A DNA stretch of 64,000 nucleotides from Heyndrickxia oleronia (GCF_017809215.1 NZ_CP065424.1:2326001-2390000); one strand, 5' to 3'; positions 18,389 to 26,626 are shown, counted from the stretch's first letter. Numbers and translations: made by a program. The notes: generated by a model from the sequence alone, not told the origin.

Positions 18389-18509
18389 AATGGAGGCTTC
18401 CGAATGATTGATATCCTATCTTTGAACCGTTAATTTTATACGTTCAAAGGCTCTGCTTATGCTCAGAGAAAATAGGATAGATCTGTCCTTTTTATGGGAA
18501 GCCTTCATT
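18389..18509 (+). ncRNA. Multi-branched leader-like RNA with 9-codon ORF
   Basis: Closing stem: AATGGAGGCTTCC (18389-18401) pairs with GGAAGCCTTCATT (18497-18509), 13 bp with one G-U. Inside it are ATCCTAT/ATAGGAT, CTTTGAAC/GTTCAAAG and CTCTG/CAGAG stems. A mini-ORF at 18404-18433, MIDILSLNR, has GGAGG seven bases upstream, and that GGAGG lies in the closing stem. The plan resembles translational attenuators of antibiotic-resistance genes or a regulatory sRNA, but the next gene, a broken dehydrogenase, begins only after a terminator. No known RNA family is recognised. Confidence 0.5.
18404..18433 (+). CDS. Leader peptide candidate MIDILSLNR
   Basis: Nine codons and TAA. The ideal GGAGG (18392-18396) and 7-nt spacing argue that ribosomes load here if the closing stem of the surrounding RNA opens. 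No peptide family is recognised. Confidence 0.4.
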   Translation: MIDILSLNR

Positions 18510-18619
18510 ATACGATTATAAAAGAGGGTACTTTATCAACAAAAAATGGTTATTTCTGATTGTTTTTTGTAGAAAAAGTGTCATAAAGATGGATTTAATT
18601 GAAGTTTCTATATTTTTGG

Positions 18620-18655
18620 AGCATAGGCAGATCGCCTATGCTTTTTATTTTTTTG
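18620..18655 (+). terminator. Intrinsic terminator
   Basis: AGCATAGGC (18620-18628) pairs with GCCTATGCT (18634-18642), followed by TTTTATTTTTTT. It ends the transcript of the folded RNA 70 bases before the dehydrogenase start, so it could also be a regulated attenuator of that gene. Confidence 0.8.
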
Positions 18656-18724
18656 CTTTTGTTTACTCGTAATAATAAGTATTAATGCTCCCTAAAAAAA
18701 TATGATTAATCGGAGGGATTATTT

Positions 18725-19597
18725 ATGACATTTAGTAATGTTGAACATGCACGAGTTTGGTTTATTACAGGTGCAAGCAGTGGACTAGGATACGAATTCA
18801 AAAAAAAAGCATTAGAGTTAGGGGATAAGGTTGTTGGCATTGCTTGAAATATTGAAAAACTGAATGAGTTAAAAAGCCAATATGAAGAAATGTTACTTCC
18901 CTTAAGGCTTGATGTTACGAATAGAAGTGATGTTTTTGCTACAGTGGAAACAGCTATTAAACATTTTGGGAAAATTGATATTGTCATAAACAATGCAGGA
19001 AATATGATAATGGGAATGATTGAAGAGTTTAATGAAGATGAAGTAAGAAGTCAAATGGAGACGAACTTCTATGGAGCTGTTTGGGTTTGCCAAGCAGTTA
19101 TGCCGTACTTGAGGACGCAGGGATCTGGGCATATTATTCAAATATCAAGTATCGGCGGATTGATCAGCGGTCCTATGTCGGGAATATACAGTGCTAGTAA
19201 ATTTGCTTTAGAGGGATTTAGCGAGGCTTTAGCACAAGAAGCAGCTCATTTTGGAATAAAAGTAACTATTGTAGAACCCGGAGGCTATTGGACGAATCTT
19301 TATTTAAAAATGGGCTTTACTGTTCAGAACCAAGAATATGATTCATTACGTGAAGAATTGGCTAAACAATATTCAACCGACTCAGTTGATAGTGATCCTA
19401 AGTTGGCAGCCGAGGCTATCATGAAAATGATCAATAGTGAGAATCCGCCTTTGCGTTTGATTCTAGGAAGCATTGTCTACGATTTAGCTATTGAAAATGC
19501 TGAAAAACGTATATCCACATGGAAAGAGTGGGAATCAGTCAGTCGTTCTGCAGAACATGGTATACCTGCACCAGAAGGGTATGGGATAATTGAATAG
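18725..19597 (+). pseudogene. Short-chain dehydrogenase interrupted by one in-frame TGA
   Basis: The frame opens at ATG 18725 (GGAGG upstream) with ITGASSGLGYEF, the Rossmann glycine motif. It is broken by TGA at 18845-18847 in VVGIA-stop-NIEKL, where relatives have Arg (CGA to TGA), and then continues intact to 19597. Downstream are DVTNRSD, NNAGN, ISSIGG and the catalytic YSASKFALEGF. Translation could restart at 18890, but without the cofactor motif. Otherwise this is a full-length classical SDR of about 290 codons with a YusZ/DltE-like C-terminus. Confidence 0.8.
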
Positions 19598-19718
19598 AAA
19601 TAGAAAAAAATAATAAATTATTAACCTTCAAAAACTAAGTAATGATTTAATGAGAATCAATAAATTATTGTAGTTGGGATTGTTCGTCCAAAAATTTATT
19701 AGCTACAATAAACAACTC

Positions 19719-19750
19719 GGGCGCTTTTCTTTAGTGAGAAAGCGTCCTTT
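19719..19750. repeat. Hairpin repeat, copy 1
   Basis: GGGCGCTTTTCT pairs with AGAAAGCGTCC. A closely related hairpin stands at 22592-22627 (GGGCGCTTTTCTTTAGT is shared). It is a terminator-like structure after the broken dehydrogenase. Confidence 0.5.
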
Positions 19751-19864
19751 AACATGGTTCTATATAATAATTGTGGATATTCTCACTTAATCGATAGAGG
19801 GGCTTTACTTATATAAGAAATAATCAAACTTTATGATAAAAAGGAAAATTAAACAAAAATAAAT

Positions 19865-19904
19865 CGTTATTTTTGTTAATCACTTTTCAAAATAACGGTT
19901 TTTT
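19865..19904 (+). terminator. Terminator-like hairpin
   Basis: CGTTATTTT (19865-19873) pairs with AAAATAACG (19889-19897), followed by GTTTTTTC. No intact gene precedes it. 19598-20307 contains only such hairpins. Confidence 0.45.
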
Positions 19905-20307
19905 CAATTCCTGTTGTATATGGAGTTAAGAGGTTTGTGGAAAATATCTTGCTTTAAATAAACTACCAGATGGTAATTGAAAGGGATTAATAATATTTAC
20001 TAATGCTCAAAGAATTAAAAATGAAAAATTCTTTTTATTGGTGGGAGTGATGATGTATTTTTTTGTGACGAGAATAAATGCCGTTAATGTAGCTTTTCGA
20101 TCTATTACTCTGTTACCACATTCGCTTTTCGGAATATGGTTAAGCCCTTTCGAAATGATAGCAGGAAGCCTCAAGTATCCATTTACTTGCGACTTTTTCG
20201 TACATAATTTTTTAAGGTTTTTGTAAGGTTAACAATAATATGGTGAAAGGTTGGGTCGTTATACTAATTTTAAAAAGAAGCTACATATTAAAGGGAGTAA
20301 TTAGTAT

Positions 20308-20457
20308 ATGAATGGATCTATTACACAAAAGGAAAGAATCATTTCCTTAGATATTATTTGTGTAATTTGCTTTAAATTCTTTAAGATGTGGCCATTAGGA
20401 AAAGTATGGCGAAAATTATGACGTATGGAAGAAATGTAGCATCCATTAATAAGTAAT
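20308..20457 (+). pseudogene. DUF418 family membrane protein, internally deleted
   Basis: Starts with a good ribosome binding site (AAGGGAG) and the DUF418 N-terminus ITQKERIISLDII, then jumps within a few codons to a C-terminal tail typical of the same family (FKMWPLGKVWRK, and in the next frame IMTYGRNVASINK-stop). About 300 codons in between are missing, with a final frameshift. Identification rests on the N- and C-terminal motifs. Confidence 0.5.
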
Positions 20458-20495
20458 ACAACTATGAATGCATGGAATCCAATTAAACAATAATA

Positions 20496-20540
20496 AAGCA
20501 GACAAGTTGGGTAAATCAGCGAATATAATCTGCTTTTTAA
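20496..20540 (+). terminator. Terminator after DUF418 remnant
   Basis: AAAGCAGA (20496-20503) pairs with TCTGCTTT (20530-20537), followed by TTAA. It lies 40 bases before the VanZ-type gene. Confidence 0.45.
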
Positions 20541-20576
20541 ATGGATTCAATGTATGAGAGCAAAGGAAGTGTTTTT

Positions 20577-21722
20577 GTGTCTGTATATACCCTACCAATA
20601 ATGACCGCTTTTATTATATTCTGTATATTGGGTTTTCTCCTGGTCATTCCTTGGCTGGTATATAGCTATAGAAAGTATGGATATTTCAGTTTTTGGGCTT
20701 CCATTGTTTTTTACTCGTTTATTTTCTATATGTTATCAGCACTATTTTTAGTTCTCTTGCCTTTACCGTCAACTAGAAACACATGTGATTTTCAAACACC
20801 AGATACCATTTATTATTCATTAAGGCCATTCACCTTTATTAGTGATACATTTAAAAGCAGTTCAATTATTTGGACACAACCGGGGTCATATATAAAAATA
20901 TTCAATCAAAGTTCCTTTTGGCAGGCGACATTTAATTTTCTGTTATTACTCCCTTTTGGAGTATATTTGAGATATTTTTTCGAAGAAAAACGATATTGGA
21001 AAAGAGCATTAGCTTTAGGATTTACCCTGTCTCTCTTTTACGAAGTAACGCAGCTTACAGGGATTTACGGAATTTACAAATGTCCCTATCGTTTATTTGA
21101 TATTGACGATCTAATGTTAAATAGTACAGGTGCGCTTTTTGGTTTCCTTATTGCTCCATTCATATTGGCTTTATTTCCTTCTAGGGAAAAACTAATGGCG
21201 AAAGCGGAAAAAATGCAGAAGATCCATCTAGTTTCACCACTTTCACAATTACTTGCCATACTTATAGATTATATTTTCATTAAATTGACATTTTCTTTCA
21301 CAGTCGGACTACTAACATCAAGTGGATTCGCAGAAATGATGTATACAACTGTGGGCTTTGTGGTACTGTACTTTTTTTTACCTCTTCGATGGGGAGGAAA
21401 AACAATCGGAACAAATATAATGGGATTTAAACTTTCGAATTTGGAGGGAGATACCCCTTCATGGCAAGCTATGTTAAAAAGAACTATTGCCTTATATTTA
21501 CCTTGGCTGGCATCTGAGTTAGTTAACCTACTCAGTCACATTAAATTAGAAATAGAATCTCACTTTTACGCTATTCATGTGTGGGTTACGATGGCTATCT
21601 TCATATTTGTAATCATCATTTGGTTTGCCTTGCTGATTCATGCTCTTATCATTATGGCAAAAAAAGGGAAACGTACTTTTTATTTTGATTTTGTGTCAGA
21701 TATCATTCCAATGAAGCGATGA
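20577..21722 (+). CDS. VanZ family protein with C-terminal RDD domain
   Basis: Taken from GTG 20577 (AAGGA nine bases upstream; ATG 20541 is possible but has no site), giving 381 residues. The first half is VanZ-like: several membrane helices with LRPF, FNFLLLLPFGVYLRYF and a DIDDLMLNSTGALFGF signature. The second half is an RDD-type membrane domain (ILIDYIFIKLTFS, RWGGKTIGTNIMGFKL). VanZ proteins have been linked to teicoplanin resistance, but most are of unknown function. It is the only intact gene between about 19.6 and 22.9 kb. Confidence 0.82.
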   Translation: MSVYTLPIMTAFIIFCILGFLLVIPWLVYSYRKYGYFSFWASIVFYSFIFYMLSALFLVLLPLPSTRNTCDFQTPDTIYYSLRPFTFISDTFKSSSIIWTQPGSYIKIFNQSSFWQATFNFLLLLPFGVYLRYFFEEKRYWKRALALGFTLSLFYEVTQLTGIYGIYKCPYRLFDIDDLMLNSTGALFGFLIAPFILALFPSREKLMAKAEKMQKIHLVSPLSQLLAILIDYIFIKLTFSFTVGLLTSSGFAEMMYTTVGFVVLYFFLPLRWGGKTIGTNIMGFKLSNLEGDTPSWQAMLKRTIALYLPWLASELVNLLSHIKLEIESHFYAIHVWVTMAIFIFVIIIWFALLIHALIIMAKKGKRTFYFDFVSDIIPMKR

Positions 21723-21759
21723 TTATAAAAACAGCACAACCAAATAATAAGATCCACTT

Positions 21760-22070
21760 ATAGTAGACAAAAAAGTAAACTTAGTAAACTGTCTACTATA
21801 GAAGGATTTTTTATGGGGAAAATTAGTGAGACATAATGTATTACCTTTGAGATAAGGTCAGTGGATCTACACCTTAAAAAGGGAGTGGTTCTAAAACAGT
21901 GCTAAGGAATTAAGTATTGATCATTCTGCTATTCGACGCTGTGTTAAACACTATGAAGGAGCTTGAGGGAGAATCAAGAAAGGCTATAGAGCTAGATAAT
22001 GGTAAACTGAGCAGATCGTAAAGCTAAAATTAATTGTCATGAAGTAGAGATGAACAAAAAAAGTCAACGG
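21760..22070 (+). mobile_element. IS3-family OrfA remnant
   Basis: AGTAGACA and TGTCTACT (about 21761-21794) form an end-proximal stem. ATG 21813 and MGKISET follow, then frameshifts. The helix-turn-helix segment KELSIDHSAIRRCVKHYEGA (around 21905-21965) is diagnostic of IS150-group OrfA. OrfB is absent. Its right end abuts the truncated decarboxylase gene and probably explains that truncation. Confidence 0.6.
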
Positions 22071-22134
22071 CGAACTATTCTTTTCCTTTGTATGTATTTG
22101 GCGGATGTATCTAAAAGAGGCTATTATAACTAAA

Positions 22135-22539
22135 ATGATGATGGAAATGGAGAAGTATAGGTAAACTATAGGTATAGACCGTAAACTGCGTGAACTTATA
22201 AAAATTCGGGCTTCCTAAATAAATGGATGTGCGTACTGTTTGAATATGCACACGGCAGATGCTAGAAAAATGGGAGAAACGGAACAACGTTTGTATTGTA
22301 TTAGTGCTTGGAGAGAGTGTACATTTTACACAGATGCTGAAAAAGTAGCTCTTGAGTTGACAGAGCACGTGACTTTAATCCCGACAAAACGCTTGCCAGA
22401 TGAGCTTTATCAACGAGTACGTGAATATTATGACGAAAGACAATATGCTGACCTAATTTTTATAATCAATCAAATCAACAGTTGGAATAGAATTTCTATC
22501 GCAATGGGAAACACAGCAGTTGAAAATAACTCTCAGTAA
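22135..22539 (+). pseudogene. Carboxymuconolactone decarboxylase/AhpD-like, 5'-truncated with two stops
   Basis: In one frame: MMMEMEKYR-stop-TIGIDRKLRELIKIRAS-stop-INGCAYCLNMHTADARK, then intact to IAMGNTAVENNSQ. The CxxC active site and HTADARK motif of the AhpD/CMD family are kept. The second stop (TAA) stands where relatives have Gln (CAA). The N-terminal third is missing next to the IS3 remnant. The open part alone (22240-22539) could encode 99 residues but would lack the cysteines, so it is a pseudogene. Confidence 0.75.
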
Positions 22540-22591
22540 CAACATCTTCTGGTGTTTGGTCCTGATACATTTAATATTATTTTCAGCAATT

Positions 22592-22627
22592 GGGCGCTTT
22601 TCTTTAGTAAGAAGGCGTCTTTTTTTA
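22592..22627. repeat. Hairpin repeat, copy 2
   Basis: GGGCGCTTTTCTTTAGTAAG pairs back through GAAGGCGTCT and runs into seven T. It is nearly identical to 19719-19750. The two copies bracket the DUF418 remnant, VanZ gene and decarboxylase pseudogene. 22540-22835 otherwise holds no credible gene. Confidence 0.5.
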
Positions 22628-22835
22628 ATTGGAACGGAGAATCAGAAACCTTCAAATTAAAGAAATATAACTGTTACAAAAGTCGCCATTTCGGTGTGTT
22701 TCGTATTGAATTATTGGTGCAAGTTGGCGGAAAAAGTAAAACAAAAATACATCAACATTCACAATTAATGTGAGTATAAGATTTTAAATAAATTTCTTTT
22801 AGAAAGGTATTTATGAGTAAATATTGTAAAGGTAA

Positions 22836-22873
22836 AATGCACATAAATTCCTATCTTAAGGATTATGTGCATT
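22836..22873 (-). terminator. Terminator of DJ-1 gene
   Basis: AATGCACATAA (22836-22846) pairs with TTATGTGCATT (22863-22873), immediately beyond the minus-strand DJ-1 stop. The minus-strand tail is TTTACCTTTA. Confidence 0.55.
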
Positions 22874-22888
22874 ATGAATATTGGATAT

Positions 22889-23494
22889 TTATGAATTTGT
22901 TTTTAGTGCCTCGTAATAACCTAATTTATGAAAATTATAAAGTTGGTTTATATGCTCCTTCGGATATGCTTCTAATAATTCAAGAATTTCTTTTGCAAAT
23001 TCTAATGAAGCGGTTCCATTGGCGGTCACAATTTTTCTGTCAGAAACTGCTTGTTCTAATACATAATTTATTTCATTTCTGTAGTTATCTTTTGCATAAG
23101 ATTTCAAATCATTAAGATCATTGCTTGTATGCTTTACTTCATTTAACCATCCATTGGCTCCCATAAAGACTGTTGCATCACATATTGCCCCTATTGGTAT
23201 ATCCATAGCAAGAGCCTTTTCCATTATTGGAATTACGTCATTGTTAAGTGGCTTACGCCAAGAGTTTCCACCAATTAGTATCAATCCATAAAAAATTTCC
23301 GGTATACTTTTTAAGGTATAATCTGGAAGGATATTTATTCCGCCGATTGACTTTATTACACCCTCATCTACACTAACTATCTTAGTGATGTACTTGTCTG
23401 TACTATTTAAAAAAGCTGCTACATAAGACATTTCCCAATCAGCGAATTCCTCTAATACTACGATTAAAATCTCTTTTTTCTCAGTTTGGTTCAT
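22889..23494 (-). CDS. DJ-1/PfpI family protein
   Basis: 201 residues from ATG 23494 (AGGAG upstream). The nucleophile elbow GAICDATVFM places a reactive Cys at 105, and Glu15/16 (LEEF) is the usual activating acid. It belongs to the class I glutamine amidotransferase-like superfamily (YoaZ/PfpI-type: deglycase, isonitrile hydratase or stress proteins); activity cannot be assigned. It is divergent from the WYL-domain regulator 111 bases away, its probable controller. Confidence 0.82.
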   Translation of the reverse strand: MNQTEKKEILIVVLEEFADWEMSYVAAFLNSTDKYITKIVSVDEGVIKSIGGINILPDYTLKSIPEIFYGLILIGGNSWRKPLNNDVIPIMEKALAMDIPIGAICDATVFMGANGWLNEVKHTSNDLNDLKSYAKDNYRNEINYVLEQAVSDRKIVTANGTASLEFAKEILELLEAYPKEHINQLYNFHKLGYYEALKTNS

Positions 23495-23605
23495 TCTTAA
23501 TCACTCCTAATTAAATTATAAAAATTCTATTAATTTGATACTCTCTTCAGTATATAATGGAATAGTGACAATTGATGACACAATTAGCAAAAGGGGTGAA
23601 AAATT

Positions 23606-24556
23606 TTGAGTAAGGCAATTAGATTAAATGAATTAAGATTGTATATTAACCGAGTCAAAAAGTTTAAGGTAGATGATTTAGCAAAAGAATTTAATGTTTC
23701 AAGAAGAACGATTCTAAGGGATTTAGAAGAACTAAGTATTTTAGGGGTTCCATTAATTTCAGAGGTAGGGGCTAATGGAGGATATCAAGTTTTAGAAGAA
23801 AAAAATCTACTTGCAGTCTCTTTTACAAAAGAGGAAACTTTCTCTATCTTTTTTGCTCTTTTGTCTTTAAAACATTTTATTAGCCTACCTTTTGAATCGG
23901 AATATAATTCAATCATTAAAAAATTCTATCTGAACTTAAATGGAAAGATGAAAGATGAAATAGATTTAATTAAAAATAAGATTGATTTTAAGATAGATAA
24001 TCAGAGTAAAGAAAGTCCATTATTAAAAGATCTATTTATGGCGGTAATTGGAAATGAACCGCTTTGGATTTCTTACTTGGGGGTTAAAAGAGAAATTCAA
24101 CCAGTTGGATTATTTTCTCAGTATGGAAGATGGTATTGTCCTTCGTATTGTTATCTTAGAAAGGAATTTAGACTTTTTCGTTGCGATCGAATATCAGAAA
24201 TAGGATTAAGTGCAAGAAATGACAAGATCAATCTAAAAGATACCAACTTAAATGATATTATAAACATTTTAACGCAGAAAAAAGACTATGAGCTTGTTGT
24301 AGAACTAACACCTGAAGGAGTAGAAAAATATAAATCTAATGTTTCGCTATATTATCAAATATCAATAGACAGTAAAGGCTATGGAGTCATTAAGGGGTCA
24401 ATAAGTGAAATAGAATTAGACTTTTTGACTGATTATTTTATACAAATGGGAAAGCATGCAAAAGTAGTTGAACCCGTAGAGTTAAGAGCTAAAATAAAAA
24501 AGAAAATTTTAGAATTAAATGATTTATATCATGATTTGTATAAGAAACTCTTATAA
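23606..24556 (+). CDS. YafY/DeoR-type HTH regulator with WYL domain
   Basis: 316 residues from TTG 23606 (AAGGGG upstream). The N-terminal HTH_11 is KFKVDDLAKEFNVSRRTILRDLEELSILG. The middle WYL region (IQPVGLFSQYGRWYCPSYCY) and a C-terminal WCX domain complete the standard plan. WYL domains sense small or nucleic ligands. It diverges from the DJ-1 gene and probably regulates it and itself. Confidence 0.85.
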   Translation: MSKAIRLNELRLYINRVKKFKVDDLAKEFNVSRRTILRDLEELSILGVPLISEVGANGGYQVLEEKNLLAVSFTKEETFSIFFALLSLKHFISLPFESEYNSIIKKFYLNLNGKMKDEIDLIKNKIDFKIDNQSKESPLLKDLFMAVIGNEPLWISYLGVKREIQPVGLFSQYGRWYCPSYCYLRKEFRLFRCDRISEIGLSARNDKINLKDTNLNDIINILTQKKDYELVVELTPEGVEKYKSNVSLYYQISIDSKGYGVIKGSISEIELDFLTDYFIQMGKHAKVVEPVELRAKIKKKILELNDLYHDLYKKLL

Positions 24557-24838
24557 GGTCAAAAACCCATACTCATTTCAGATAAGCATGCAGTAAATGA
24601 AACATATCAAATTCAAGACAAACATAAAATAAGTGAAAATGAAAAATATATCAACTTTGAATGTAAGATAAGATGTGAAATTATATTTAGGAAATTCACT
24701 TCATAATTTTTGAAATAACTCCATCTTTAATTTTAATAGACTTTCTTTGATAAAGCGGCAGACTTAACATTAGATCTGGCGTTTTTTAATATTGACCAAA
24801 AAATTGTTATTATATACTACAAAATACCTAAATTTTGA
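24557..24838. other. Intergenic stretch before PlcR-like gene
   Basis: No gene seen. CGGCAGA (24764-24770) and TCTGGCG (24776-24782 region) form an imperfect terminator-like hairpin followed by six T. No match to the PlcR-box pattern TATGNANNNNTNCATA was found by eye. Confidence 0.4.
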
Positions 24839-24866
24839 TTGATTAACAGGAAATTTGAACTATAAT
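24839..24866 (+). promoter_or_regulatory. Promoter of PlcR-like/peptide operon
   Basis: TTGATT (24839-24844), a 16-base spacer and a consensus TATAAT (24861-24866). The start would fall near 24873, leaving a very short leader before AAGGAAGGAG and ATG 24890. Confidence 0.55.
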
Positions 24867-24889
24867 AAAGAAAGGAAGGAGTTTGCCAT

Positions 24890-25783
24890 ATGAATTTAGA
24901 ATATTTGAACTTGGGAGAAGTTCTTAATTCATTAAGAGTTTATAAGAGAATAGAAATGGTTGATTTAGCCGATAATGTTTGCTCTGTGGAAGATCTAATT
25001 CTTTTTGAGAAAGGAAAAAAATACCCTACACTTGAACAATTAGCAAGTTTTGCCGATAAATTAAATGTAGAATTAAATTACTTTTTTGATTTTTCATATA
25101 CCAGTCATTTTAATTATGTAAAAAATGTATTTAACTTAATTGATCATTATAAAAAACAAAGAAACTATATGGCAATCTCAAATATTATTAAAACTGAAAA
25201 GAATAACCCTATATTCCTTCATGCTTCTAATAGGCAATATTTACTATGGCACGAAGGGATCTGTAGCTTTTATCTAGAAAAGAATAAAGTGTTAGCTATT
25301 CAATTATTAAGAGATGCAATTAAACTTACTAATCCGTCTATGCAGAATTTAACAGAAAGTGAAATAGATATTCTTGCCAGTATAGCAATTATAGAAAAAG
25401 ATGATAACAATTATAATGAAGCAATTAATCTTTTCGAAGAAGCAATTAAAAATATCGACCAATTACCATATTTAATTGACTCTAAAATCAGAATAAAAAT
25501 TCTCTATTCATATGCACAGGTACTAACCAAGGTAGGGGAGTATTTAGACTCTATTACCTTTTGTAAATTTGGCATTCAAACTTGTATCGATAATGAGGTG
25601 AGCTACCAGTTTGCAGATCTTCATTATCAGATTGGGGAAAATTACATAAAAATGGGGAATATCGATTCAGGTATTGAATATATGAATAAAGCTTCTTTCT
25701 TATTTGAAACATATGAAGATCATGAATATGCTGATCTAGTAAAAAATGAAAAAAAGAAATTACTAGGCTCATTGACATATTAA
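24890..25783 (+). CDS. PlcR-like (RRNPP family) peptide-responsive regulator
   Basis: 297 residues. Residues 6-65 have the XRE-type HTH plan (LGEVLNSLRVYKRIEMVDLA, then KGKKYPTLEQLASFADKLNV). The recognition helix (CSVEDLILFEKG) differs clearly from PlcR's. Residues 75-290 are degenerate TPR helices (ALAIQLL-type pairs, NNYNEAINLFEEAIKNI, YQIGENYIKMGNIDSGIEYM, KASFLFETYEDHEYADLVKN), the peptide-binding superhelix of PlcR/NprR/Rap. Length matches PlcR (about 285). The next gene, 23 bases on, encodes a secreted peptide with PapR-like repeats, so this is inferred to be its receptor. Target genes are unknown. Confidence 0.82.
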   Translation: MNLEYLNLGEVLNSLRVYKRIEMVDLADNVCSVEDLILFEKGKKYPTLEQLASFADKLNVELNYFFDFSYTSHFNYVKNVFNLIDHYKKQRNYMAISNIIKTEKNNPIFLHASNRQYLLWHEGICSFYLEKNKVLAIQLLRDAIKLTNPSMQNLTESEIDILASIAIIEKDDNNYNEAINLFEEAIKNIDQLPYLIDSKIRIKILYSYAQVLTKVGEYLDSITFCKFGIQTCIDNEVSYQFADLHYQIGENYIKMGNIDSGIEYMNKASFLFETYEDHEYADLVKNEKKKLLGSLTY

Positions 25784-25806
25784 AAAAAATTATGGAGGGA
25801 ATTTAT

Positions 25807-26010
25807 ATGAAAAAACTAGTAGCAACATGTATTTTATCATTGGGAGTAATTGGATTAGTTAATGTAGGTGGAAACTCACATACGATAGCAGATCTACCTT
25901 CCCGTCATGTAAAAACTATCCAACAAGATAGTATTAACTTAGCGGATCTTCCATCTCGTCATAACATTAGTTCAGTCAGTACGTTTATGGATCTGCCTTC
26001 TCGTCATTAA
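25807..26010 (+). CDS. PapR-like signalling propeptide with three DLPSRH repeats
   Basis: 67 residues from ATG 25807, with GGAGGGA seven bases upstream. Residues 1-22 are a secretion signal (KK, then a hydrophobic core). The exported part carries ADLPSRH at 28-34 and 46-52 and MDLPSRH at 61-67, the last exactly at the C-terminus. Known PapR ends in a heptapeptide such as ADLPFEF. Codons differ between copies (CTA/CTT/CTG; CCT/CCA/CCT; TCC/TCT/TCT), so the peptide is conserved and not just the DNA. It is co-transcribed with the PlcR-like receptor. Probably exported, cleaved and re-imported through Opp as a pheromone; this part is inference. Confidence 0.8.
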   Translation: MKKLVATCILSLGVIGLVNVGGNSHTIADLPSRHVKTIQQDSINLADLPSRHNISSVSTFMDLPSRH

Positions 26011-26045
26011 AATTAAAATATTAAAGCCATTTCAAATTTTATAAA

Positions 26046-26094
26046 GTAGAATGACAGGGACTTTTTCTTATTATTAGAAAAGTCCCTGTTCTAC
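26046..26094. terminator. Long stem-loop closing the peptide operon
   Basis: ACAGGGACTTTT (26054-26065) pairs with AAAAGTCCCTGT (26078-26089), and outer GTAGA/TCTAC bases extend the stem. It lacks a T-tract, so it may work by stability and not as a classical terminator. Confidence 0.55.
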
Positions 26095-26580
26095 ATTATG
26101 TTTGGAACTTTTATCATTCCATTTCAAAAAAATAGCAAGTGGTTTTTGGTGGTATTTTGTCCTTGTAATCTTAAAAGGTTGGTTCGCTAAAGTCCTTGTA
26201 ACTGGTTTTGTTTAAGGGCAGGATATTTGATGAATTTGTTTTATTGGAGTTAGAGGTAGAAAAAGAGAGCAAATGGCTCCCCAAAAGGAGAAAACCATGG
26301 GTTCAAGGTAACTAAAAGCTATGTTCTCCATCACAATAGGTTCTACCTATCAGGCTATACTTCAATTGGAATCGATGGAGATATTCAAAAAAAGGTACTT
26401 ACATCACAGAAATGCTCCATTTCGTTGGATAACGAGTTAATTTTTATTAAGGTTTTTTTCGTATCGTTTGTTGCTTTTGTAAAAACATAACGGCCGCTTT
26501 ATACACCCAATAAAGATTCAGGCATTTATGAAGTTGTAGCATTAAGTACTTAGAGAGCAGTGGGACAAAATGGAGTAAAG
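26095..26580. other. Gene-free stretch with MITE-like repeat copy
   Basis: Contains no credible gene. 26450-26541 (TTTTTTCGTATCGTTTGTTGC, then TTTTGTAAAA and AATAAAGATTC) resembles the repeat at 52750-52906 and is a diverged copy of the same dispersed element. Confidence 0.4.
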
Positions 26581-26625
26581 AAGCCATTTGTGATTATTTT
26601 AATATATATCACAAATGGCTTTATC
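26581..26625 (-). terminator. Terminator of DUF1259 gene pair
   Basis: AAGCCATTTGTGAT (26581-26594) pairs exactly with ATCACAAATGGCTT (26608-26621), just past the stop of the minus-strand DUF1259 gene. Confidence 0.7.
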
Positions 26626-26626
26626 T

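Noticed and set aside
12058-18847. Possible recoding of TGA as a sense codon in this organism
   Set aside because: The expected residues differ (Ser in the exporter, Arg in the dehydrogenase and transposase), and many intact genes here end in TGA, for example cydA and cydS. Ordinary nonsense mutations or sequencing errors fit better.
20038-20226. 62-codon ORF in the intergenic region
   Set aside because: No recognisable domain, and no conserved context; it lies among relics and hairpins. GGTGGGAG upstream is too far from a convincing start.
22813-23115. 100-codon plus-strand ORF overlapping the DJ-1 gene
   Set aside because: It is the antisense shadow of the well-supported DJ-1 gene, and its first codons cover the terminator hairpin.
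24590-24890. PlcR box (TATGNANNNNTNCATA) upstream of the PlcR-like gene
   Set aside because: No sequence with that pattern was found by eye; the regulator probably recognises a different site.
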